From CBDCOD01 sp965219665 (GTDB lineage Bacteria > Pseudomonadota > Gammaproteobacteria > CAKMZV01), in assembly GCA_965219665.1 (NCBI GenBank), contig CBDCOD010000023.1, positions 1 to 64,000 of the forward strand: a DNA stretch of 64,000 nucleotides, in the 5' to 3' direction. Under the pieces are notes generated by a model, which did not search any database, had not been told where the DNA came from, and saw only the letters and a program-made list of their open reading frames with translations. The translations under genes and the position numbers were made by a program. Numbering within the stretch: position 1 is the stretch's first letter; the number at the start of each line of letters is the position of its first letter. Shown here piece after piece: positions 57,480 through 64,000 of this stretch.

Positions 57480-57986
57480 TTATGACAGTTCTCTATTTTT
57501 TTTGAGTAATACTAGTAAGGCACCTGATCCACCCAAGCGACTGGGGCATGTTTCAAAGGATAGTATAAAAGGGACTTGTTTAAGCCAGTGTGGCAGTTGA
57601 TTTTTGAGCTTCCCAGTGCCCTTGCCATGAACAATGTGAACGCATACTATGGACTGCTTATACCAATTTACCAAAGCTTTTGATAAGATTGAACGCGCTT
57701 CATCGACTGTTTTACCATGTAAATCTAAAGAAGCTTGAATGGGTAGTTTTGCTCTTTTGAGGGCTTTGACATCCTTTTGTCTTGCCTGCGGGCGTTGAAA
57801 AGAGTCGTGATTAAAAGTAGTGTGCCGCAGATTAAGATTGTCCTGAAGTATGAATGTGATGTCAGTTGGTTGATGAGTGTTTGAAGTTATAGGTTCTTGT
57901 TTAATGGGTGTGCGCTCAAAATCATGACTGGCTTTGTCAATATCTTTAAGAGGTTTAACTGATTTTTTGAATTCATCAAATCCCAT
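57480..57986 (-). CDS. Smr-domain protein
   Basis: 168 aa from ATG 57986. The C-terminal Smr (MutS2-like) domain has LDLHGKTVDEAR and VHGKGTGKLK. Bacterial stand-alone Smr proteins are endonucleases linked to ribosome rescue or DNA repair. The N-terminal half is charged and poorly conserved. The nucleotide at 57480 is the stop. Confidence 0.82.
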   Translation of the reverse strand: MGFDEFKKSVKPLKDIDKASHDFERTPIKQEPITSNTHQPTDITFILQDNLNLRHTTFNHDSFQRPQARQKDVKALKRAKLPIQASLDLHGKTVDEARSILSKALVNWYKQSIVCVHIVHGKGTGKLKNQLPHWLKQVPFILSFETCPSRLGGSGALLVLLKKNRELS

Positions 57987-58110
57987 AAATTTATTAAGTA
58001 CCTCTGTTATCAATGGCTTATCAGTTTTTCATTATACTTAGAAGCAGCAATGAAGCGATTTCTTTTTTGTTTGCGCGCATCTTAACGCAGGCAATGCATA
58101 GGAATTACCG

Positions 58111-58116
58111 TATAAT
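58111..58116 (+). promoter_or_regulatory. Possible -10 element of ftsH
   Basis: TATAAT about 73 bases before the ftsH ATG. No good -35 was found, so the call is weak. Confidence 0.3.
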
Positions 58117-58188
58117 CCTTTTGCCTCTTGATTTATGTGTGCATCCTTGATTGTTGATTATTTTTGTTTTGGGAGATAAATTATTTTT

Positions 58189-60168
58189 ATGTGGAAAAAT
58201 TTAGTTACTTGGCTTATTGTTGGTTTCGTTGTGATAAGTGTCTTTTCGCATTTTGGTAGTGATCGCTCACTCAGTAATCATCAAGCCATTGATTATACAA
58301 CTTTTATTGAGCAAGTTAAATCAGGGCAAGTTAGTTCTGTTGAGATAGAGGGCGGCAATATTTATGGGCAAATGAGCAGCGGCGATCGCTTTCAAACGTA
58401 CAGTCCTAATGATGGTGGGCTTATCGATGATTTGCTTGCAAATAGTGTGCGAATCAAAGCGATTCCTCCAGAAAAACCCAGTTTGCTTATGCAGATTTTA
58501 GTGTCATGGTTTCCATTTATTTTAATCGCACTTATCTGGTTCATGTTTATGCGACCTGGTGGTTCTGGTGGCGGCATGGGAGGGAGAAATCCTTTCTCTT
58601 TTGGTAAAAGTAAAGCCAGAATGTTGGCTGCTGACGAAATTCAGGTGACTTTTAAAGATGTTGCTGGTGTTGATGAGGCCAAGCAGGAAGTGTCTGAGTT
58701 GGTGGATTTTTTGCGTTCTCCTGATAAATATCAAAAACTAGGTGGCAAAATTCCTAAAGGCGTATTGATGATTGGTCAGCCCGGAACAGGCAAAACACTG
58801 CTTGCCAAAGCAATTGCTGGCGAAGCCAGTGTGCCTTTCTTTACCATTTCAGGCTCTGATTTTGTGGAGATGTTTGTAGGTGTTGGAGCGTCGAGGGTGC
58901 GTGATATGTTTACGCAGGCTAAAGAAAATGCGCCTTGTATCATATTTATTGACGAAATTGATGCAGTAGGTCGCCATCGTGGTGCAGGTGCTGGATTTGG
59001 TGGTGGTAATGATGAGCGTGAGCAAACGCTTAACCAGATGCTGGTTGAAATGGATGGTTTTGATGGGCATGAGGGAATCATCGTGATTGCAGCAACCAAC
59101 CGTGCAGATGTTTTAGATCCTGCTTTGCTACGCCCAGGTCGTTTTGATCGGCAAGTGGTTGTGCCGTTGCCCGATTTGAAAGGACGCGAGCAGATTCTGG
59201 CAGTGCATTCTAAAAAAACGCCTATGAGTTCGGATGTAGATGTATCCATAATTGCTCGTGGTACGCCAGGATTTTCAGGTGCGGATTTGGCTAATTTAGT
59301 TAATGAGGCCTCACTGATTGCAGCACGCTATAATCGCACTAAAGTGAGCATGCATGAATTTGACTTGGCAAAGGATAAAATTTTAATGGGTGTTGAGCGC
59401 AGAAGCATGGCGATGACAGAGTCAGAGCGCAGACTTACTGCGTATCATGAGGCAGGTCATGCTATTATTGGCTATTTGATGCCCGACCATGATCCTGTTT
59501 ACAAAGTGAGCATTATTCCTAGAGGGCGAGCACTGGGAGTTACTATGTATTTGCCAGAGCAGGATCGGTATAGTCATTCTAAGCAGCATTTGCTGAGTCA
59601 GCTTACCTCAATATTTGGTGGCAGAATTGCAGAGGAAATGGTTTTTGGCGCAGATTATGTGACGACTGGTGCTTCTAATGATATCCAGCGTGCTACACAT
59701 ATTGCGCACAGTATGGTAACAAAATGGGGGTTATCTGATTTAGGGCCTTTGCTCTACGATGCAGAGGACGATGAGCCTTTTGCACGTGGCATGTCGCCGC
59801 GTGGCGGCGCTAAGCCACACTCTGATGAGACTATGCGAGCAATTGACGCAGAGGTGCGCTCCATTATTGATAGTTGCTATGCTAGGGCACAGGAGCTTTT
59901 AACTAAGAACGAAGATAAACTGCATAAAATGAGTTCAGTGCTATTGGAATATGAAACAATAGAATCTGAGCAAGTTCGCCAAATTATGGAAGGCATTGAT
60001 GTTACACCGCCTTCAGGTTGGGATAATGATAAACAGTCACCTCCAGACGATGATCAGCTTGAAGCTGAAGCTGATGATGCAGCACCACAAGAAGAGGAAG
60101 AAACCAGCAATAAGGCGGACAAGGATGCACCTAAAGAGTGGCCACATCCTGATGCTGGCTGGCATTAA
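58189..60168 (+). CDS. ftsH: ATP-dependent zinc metalloprotease FtsH
   Basis: 659 aa inner-membrane AAA+ protease. Two N-terminal membrane segments (~5-22 and ~100-122) flank a periplasmic domain. Walker A GQPGTGKT, Walker B IIFIDEIDAVG, the arginine-finger region LLRPGRFDRQV and the zinc motif HEAGH are intact. A C-terminal acidic tail is added. The usual partner ftsJ/rlmE is absent upstream; tgt follows. Confidence 0.97.
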   Translation: MWKNLVTWLIVGFVVISVFSHFGSDRSLSNHQAIDYTTFIEQVKSGQVSSVEIEGGNIYGQMSSGDRFQTYSPNDGGLIDDLLANSVRIKAIPPEKPSLLMQILVSWFPFILIALIWFMFMRPGGSGGGMGGRNPFSFGKSKARMLAADEIQVTFKDVAGVDEAKQEVSELVDFLRSPDKYQKLGGKIPKGVLMIGQPGTGKTLLAKAIAGEASVPFFTISGSDFVEMFVGVGASRVRDMFTQAKENAPCIIFIDEIDAVGRHRGAGAGFGGGNDEREQTLNQMLVEMDGFDGHEGIIVIAATNRADVLDPALLRPGRFDRQVVVPLPDLKGREQILAVHSKKTPMSSDVDVSIIARGTPGFSGADLANLVNEASLIAARYNRTKVSMHEFDLAKDKILMGVERRSMAMTESERRLTAYHEAGHAIIGYLMPDHDPVYKVSIIPRGRALGVTMYLPEQDRYSHSKQHLLSQLTSIFGGRIAEEMVFGADYVTTGASNDIQRATHIAHSMVTKWGLSDLGPLLYDAEDDEPFARGMSPRGGAKPHSDETMRAIDAEVRSIIDSCYARAQELLTKNEDKLHKMSSVLLEYETIESEQVRQIMEGIDVTPPSGWDNDKQSPPDDDQLEAEADDAAPQEEEETSNKADKDAPKEWPHPDAGWH

Positions 60169-60231
60169 TTATTGATTGCTCATTACGCTACTGAGCATAG
60201 CTGATTGTGTTTATCAGGAATCGCTCTTAGC

Positions 60232-61338
60232 ATGTCATACACACTAATTGCCACCGAAGCTAAGGCAAGGGCAGGCTTACTACGCACTCGAAGAGGTGTG
60301 GTACAAACACCTGTGTTTATGCCTGTAGGTACTTATGGTGCAGTCAAAGGCTTGGGAGCAGAAGATCTTAAGCTGTTAGGCGCACAAATCGTGCTGGCAA
60401 ATACTTTTCATCTGTTTAATAGACCTGGTTTAAGGGTAATAGAAGAGCATGGTGGCATTCATGGCTTTAGCCAGTGGCAAGGCCCGGTGTTAACTGATTC
60501 CGGCGGTTTTCAAATTTTTAGTCTGCGTGAAATACGCAAATTGACTGAGCAAGGCGCCCATTTTCGATCACCAGTCGATGGGCGTAAAATTTTTATGCGC
60601 CCTGAGGATGCTATTGTTGCGCAACATAGGATTGGTGCTGATATTATTATGTGTTTTGATGAGTGCACACCGTGGCCTTGTGATGAACAATATGCTGCCA
60701 ACTCCATGCGCCTTTCTATGCGCTGGGCAAAACGTTGCAAACAGGAGCATGATGAGCATGATGCTGCATTGTTTGGCATAAATCAAGGCGGTATGTATAA
60801 GCATTTGCGTGAGGAGTCTATAAATCATTTATTAGAAATAGGCTTTGACGGTTATGCTATCGGTGGTTTATCAGTAGGGGAGCCTAAAGAAGATATGCTG
60901 CGCGTTTTGGAAGAAACGACTGCCATGATGCCGCACACATCTGCACGTTATCTGATGGGGGTAGGCAAACCATTGGATTTATTAGATAGTATAGAGCAGG
61001 GCATTGACATGTTTGATTGCGTATTGCCATCACGCAACGCACGTAATGGTTTTGTTTATACTTCCCAAGGCGTGATCAAATTACGTAATGCGCGTTATCG
61101 ACATGATATCCGACCTTTAGAGCCAAATTGTTCCTGTCTGGCATGTAGCTCCTATTCACGTGCTTATTTACACCATTTAGATAAAATCAATGAAATGTTA
61201 GGCAGTAGGCTATGCACTATTCATAACCTGCATTTTTTCATCAATCTTGTAACTAAAGCGCGTGAACATATTATTGCGGGTAGTTATGCAGCCTATCGCC
61301 GCCAAAACCAACATTTGCATGATTCAGTTGATGATTAG
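60232..61338 (+). CDS. tgt: Queuine tRNA-ribosyltransferase
   Basis: 368 aa. TDSGGFQIFSL, GGLSVGEPKEDM, and the zinc site CSCLACSSYSRAYLHH (Cys-x-Cys-x2-Cys plus His) are present. It exchanges G34 for preQ1 in GUN-anticodon tRNAs. The start at 60232 follows AGGAA; an upstream GTG/ATG reading adds nine non-conserved residues. queA, yajC or secD, common neighbours, are not here. Confidence 0.95.
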   Translation: MSYTLIATEAKARAGLLRTRRGVVQTPVFMPVGTYGAVKGLGAEDLKLLGAQIVLANTFHLFNRPGLRVIEEHGGIHGFSQWQGPVLTDSGGFQIFSLREIRKLTEQGAHFRSPVDGRKIFMRPEDAIVAQHRIGADIIMCFDECTPWPCDEQYAANSMRLSMRWAKRCKQEHDEHDAALFGINQGGMYKHLREESINHLLEIGFDGYAIGGLSVGEPKEDMLRVLEETTAMMPHTSARYLMGVGKPLDLLDSIEQGIDMFDCVLPSRNARNGFVYTSQGVIKLRNARYRHDIRPLEPNCSCLACSSYSRAYLHHLDKINEMLGSRLCTIHNLHFFINLVTKAREHIIAGSYAAYRRQNQHLHDSVDD

Positions 61339-61404
61339 TTCTTTATTTGCTGATGTGTTTTGTCGTTAGTTGTATATTCGCGCATAGGCTGCAATCTGTT
61401 CAGG

Positions 61405-61410
61405 TATAAT
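61405..61410 (+). promoter_or_regulatory. Probable -10 of the rpmH-rnpA-yidC transcript
   Basis: TATAAT, 52 bases before rpmH. The matching -35 is poor. Confidence 0.35.
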
Positions 61411-61461
61411 GCCGCGCCTTATAGTATCCAGTTTAGCGTATTCAAGGAATAATATACCGAT

Positions 61462-61596
61462 ATGAAACGAACTTTTCAGCCCAGTACAATTAAACGCAAG
61501 AGAACACACGGTTTTAGAGCACGTATGTCCACAGTAGCAGGCAGACGCATACTCAATGCGCGTCGCGCAAAAGGTCGTAAAAAATTAAGTGCTTAA
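61462..61596 (+). CDS. rpmH: Large ribosomal subunit protein bL34
   Basis: 44 aa, very basic: MKRTFQPSTIKRKRTHGFRA at the start and KGRKKLSA at the end, the standard length and sequence. First gene of the rpmH-rnpA-yidC group; AAGGAA lies before the ATG. Confidence 0.98.
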   Translation: MKRTFQPSTIKRKRTHGFRARMSTVAGRRILNARRAKGRKKLSA

Positions 61597-61630
61597 ACGT
61601 TTCTCGCTTTAACGATTTACGTTCGTTAGT

Positions 61631-61984
61631 ATGTCATTGGACTACAGTTACCCTCAGAAAATGAGGTTGCTAAAGTCTCAACAATTTGATGCAGTGTTTA
61701 GCCAAGCGCGCTCTTTTAAGGTCAAGGGTTGGACAGTGTTAGCTGTTAATAATGCTGAAGGGCATCCTCGCTTAGGGCTCGTTGTTAGTAAACGCCATCT
61801 ACCTCAAGCGGTTTTACGCAATCGTTTCAAACGTCAAGTACGCGAAACCTTTAGACTCATGCAACACACTCTAAAATTTTTAGATTTTGTGGTTATTCCT
61901 TCACCTAAGGCACGTTATCTGGCGATAAAAGATTTACGCAGTCAGTTAGAGCATGCCTTATTAAACCTTTCTCGTACTTTCTAA
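61631..61984 (+). CDS. rnpA: Ribonuclease P protein component
   Basis: 117 aa. The signature NRFKRQVRETFRL (RNRxKRxxRE) binds the RNase P RNA. It matures tRNA 5' ends, and the tmRNA at 38.4 kb is also a substrate. The stop is 2 bases before yidC, with no room for yidD. Confidence 0.95.
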   Translation: MSLDYSYPQKMRLLKSQQFDAVFSQARSFKVKGWTVLAVNNAEGHPRLGLVVSKRHLPQAVLRNRFKRQVRETFRLMQHTLKFLDFVVIPSPKARYLAIKDLRSQLEHALLNLSRTF

Positions 61985-61986
61985 TT

Positions 61987-63696
61987 ATGGAACAAATTCG
62001 TTGGTTTTGGTTGCTAATCTTTATGGTTAGCTTAACATGGTTAGGAGTACAGTTTGCAGAGTTTAGGCAAAACGTGGATACGCACAGGCAGTTAAGTTAT
62101 ACACAAAAGAATGCACAACAAGAAGCGACCATTAACGGTAGTGCTACTGCCTCTAAGGGGCAGAATGTAGTTGAAAATCCAACTAAGAATGCGGCTGCTA
62201 CACCTTCTTTTGATGCTGAAATTGCTGCTATTCCCAATCTTGACAAGACAACCATAGCAGATTCCAAACAGAGTGATCATAAGATTCGTGTTGAAACGGA
62301 TAATTTTATCGTGCATATCAATACACTTGGAGGCACTATAGATAGAGCTGCCCTAAAGCGTTATCCAGTGAGTTTAGAGAATAAAGATATTCCTACTGAT
62401 ATTTTGGAGACAGGTAGTTATGAAATTCAGATGGGATTGGTTGCACAAGAGCAAGAGCGCGCGCCTCTGCATACTAATGCGGTGTTTGTTTCAGACCAGA
62501 ACGAATACATTATGGAGCCTAATAAACCGTTAGAAGTCGCTCTAAAATGGCAAAACCAAGGAGTGTCCATCACACGCTATTACTTGTTTGAGCCCAACAC
62601 TTATGGCATAAAAGTACGTACGGTGGTTGATAACCGTAGCAATAATGCATGGTCAGCATTGGCATATACCCAATTAGTACGTAAACGTCCCAGTGATGAT
62701 AGCTCGAGCCAGTTTATTTATACATACACCGGTCCAGCAGTTTATACACCTGAAAATGGCTATCAAAAAATCAGTTTTGATGACATTGATGATGGAGAGA
62801 CCGATCAGCATGAGGCACTTGATCGCACTGTTGAGGGAAGTTGGTTGGGCATGCTGCAACACTACTTTTTTGCTGCAATTGTGCCTTCAGCCACAAATTC
62901 TATAAAAATACAAGCATTGAAAAATGAAACGGATAAACAGTACTATTTGCGTGCAATTCAAGAGTTAAGTGCTGGTGCTGGGCAGCAATCCAGCATGGAG
63001 CAGGTGATTGCAATTGGTCCTACAGTGCAAGAGGAGTTGCTTAAATTGCACCCTGAACTAAGTTATGCTGTAGATTATGGTGTGTTTCATGTTATTGCTG
63101 CTCCGCTGTTTTGGCTGCTCAAACAGATTTATGACATAGTAGGTAACTGGGGCGTATCCATTATTCTGGTCACTGTTCTGATTAAGCTGGCTTTCTATAA
63201 ACTTTCTGAGAAAAGTTATCGCTCAATGGCAAATTTGCGCAAATTAACCCCACGTATTCAGCAGATTCGTGAGAGATACGGTGATGATAAACAAGCCATC
63301 AATAAGAAGATGATGGAAATCTATAAAAAAGAAAAAATCAATCCATTAGGTGGATGCTTGCCCGTACTGGTGCAGATTCCTGTGTTTATTAGCCTGTACT
63401 GGGCATTGATTGAAAGTGCTGAAATTCGCCAAGCGCCCTTTGCTTTATGGATACACGATTTAAGCGCTGCTGATCCATATTTTGTTTTGCCGATATTAAT
63501 GGGGATATCCATGTTTATTCAGCAAAAACTCAATCCTGCACCTACAGATCCTATGCAAGCTAGAATCATGCAATTTTTACCGTTTATATTCACAGTGTTC
63601 TTCTTGTTTTTTCCAGCAGGATTAGTACTCTATTGGGTAACCAATAATATTTTATCTATTACCCAGCAATGGTACATTACTAAGAAAATCGTCTAA
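61987..63696 (+). CDS. yidC: Membrane protein insertase YidC
   Basis: 569 aa, gram-negative type: an N-terminal membrane segment, a large periplasmic beta domain (~60-350), then five membrane segments carrying NWGVSIILVTVLIKL, NPLGGCLPVLVQIPVFISLY and VLYWVTNNILSI. It inserts inner-membrane proteins alone or with SecYEG. Confidence 0.96.
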   Translation: MEQIRWFWLLIFMVSLTWLGVQFAEFRQNVDTHRQLSYTQKNAQQEATINGSATASKGQNVVENPTKNAAATPSFDAEIAAIPNLDKTTIADSKQSDHKIRVETDNFIVHINTLGGTIDRAALKRYPVSLENKDIPTDILETGSYEIQMGLVAQEQERAPLHTNAVFVSDQNEYIMEPNKPLEVALKWQNQGVSITRYYLFEPNTYGIKVRTVVDNRSNNAWSALAYTQLVRKRPSDDSSSQFIYTYTGPAVYTPENGYQKISFDDIDDGETDQHEALDRTVEGSWLGMLQHYFFAAIVPSATNSIKIQALKNETDKQYYLRAIQELSAGAGQQSSMEQVIAIGPTVQEELLKLHPELSYAVDYGVFHVIAAPLFWLLKQIYDIVGNWGVSIILVTVLIKLAFYKLSEKSYRSMANLRKLTPRIQQIRERYGDDKQAINKKMMEIYKKEKINPLGGCLPVLVQIPVFISLYWALIESAEIRQAPFALWIHDLSAADPYFVLPILMGISMFIQQKLNPAPTDPMQARIMQFLPFIFTVFFLFFPAGLVLYWVTNNILSITQQWYITKKIV

Positions 63697-63732
63697 CCCT
63701 TTCCCCAAATTCAAGACTCACGCGTTGGTATC

Positions 63733-64000
63733 GTGCCTATCATAGAATCTACCATTGCAGCGATTGCTACGCCGCACGGTTTCGGCGGAGTGGGCATCAT
63801 TCGCTTAAGTGGTTCAGGCGCATTATCTATTGCGCGTTCACTCATTCAGAAAACAGATATAACCCCTCGTTATGCGCACTTTAACTCGTTCTATGATGAG
63901 GACGGCATGGTCATTGATTATGGTTTGGTGATCTATTTCCCGTCTCCCCATTCGTTTACTGGTGAAGATGTTGTTGAGCTCCAAGCGCACGGTAGCCCCA
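63733..64000 (+). CDS. mnmE: tRNA modification GTPase MnmE, 5' part
   Basis: The first 89 codons are present; the gene runs off the window. The GTG start gives IESTIAAIATPHGFGGVGII, then RLSGSGAL and FTGEDVVELQAHG, the TrmE N-terminal domain that binds formyl-THF. With MnmG it modifies U34 in tRNA. The order rnpA-yidC-mnmE is standard. Confidence 0.92.
   Translation, partial: MPIIESTIAAIATPHGFGGVGIIRLSGSGALSIARSLIQKTDITPRYAHFNSFYDEDGMVIDYGLVIYFPSPHSFTGEDVVELQAHGSP

Noticed and set aside
61339..61461. Possible replication origin near rpmH
   Set aside because: No DnaA-box cluster or AT-rich unwinding region seen between tgt and rpmH, and dnaA is not in the window.

Overview
The window looks like a chromosomal stretch of a gammaproteobacterium of moderately low G+C. 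Supporting signs are the order rpmH-rnpA-yidC-mnmE at the right edge, hflD, dusA, zapE, a secreted ligE-type ATP-dependent ligase, a one-piece tmRNA with the tag ANDENYALAA, and a pyrB paired with a dihydroorotase-like gene lacking its metal ligands. I cannot name the genus. Genes are densely packed, often with 1-4 base stop/start overlaps.

Layout. (1) 1-13.1 kb, minus strand: two related giant genes for secreted lipoproteins built from Ig-like domains and GLUG repeats. The right copy would be about 3,015 aa but for two frameshifts. The left copy runs off the window and has three. Both carry the same ~300 bp upstream region, and a ~57 bp piece of pyrB lies between them, recording a duplication followed by a deletion. 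(2) 13.2-30.1 kb, plus strand: metabolic and housekeeping genes (aminotransferase, msrA, ruvX, pyrB, pyrX-like, dapF, thiC, purM, purN, hflD, a thioredoxin fusion, a TPR-glycosyltransferase, dusA, split coaC/coaB, dut). (3) 30.2-32.0 kb, minus: a heavily frameshifted Sel1-repeat gene with about 15 units of ~108 bp. (4) 32.2-38.2 kb, minus: a VOC protein, trpC-trpD-trpG-trpE-rpe as one operon, then ligE. (5) 38.38-38.74 kb: ssrA.

(6) 38.9-47.2 kb: an AT-rich accessory block that I read as an integron gene-cassette array without an intact integrase. Seven attC-like sites separate cassettes encoding a PIN-domain protein, an unknown protein disrupted by an IS3-family remnant, a methyltransferase plus MvaI/BcnI-like endonuclease pair, an Mrr-like nuclease, an ATP-grasp ligase (antisense) and a small membrane protein. 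Most cassette starts are complementary to the R'' box at the same cassette's end, as expected for cassettes inserted by site-specific recombination. A tyrosine-recombinase C-terminal remnant lies between ssrA and the first cassette boundary.

(7) 47.3-64.0 kb: core genes again (zapE, sugar dehydrogenase, ppa, cysE, glcD, glcE, maf, metF-metE, smr, ftsH, tgt, rpmH, rnpA, yidC, start of mnmE). glcDE would supply glyoxylate that the class V aminotransferase at 13.2 kb could use. The most novel parts are the cassette array, the duplicated giant lipoprotein locus with its pyrB scar, and the Sel1 repeat locus whose indels fall in one zone of each unit.
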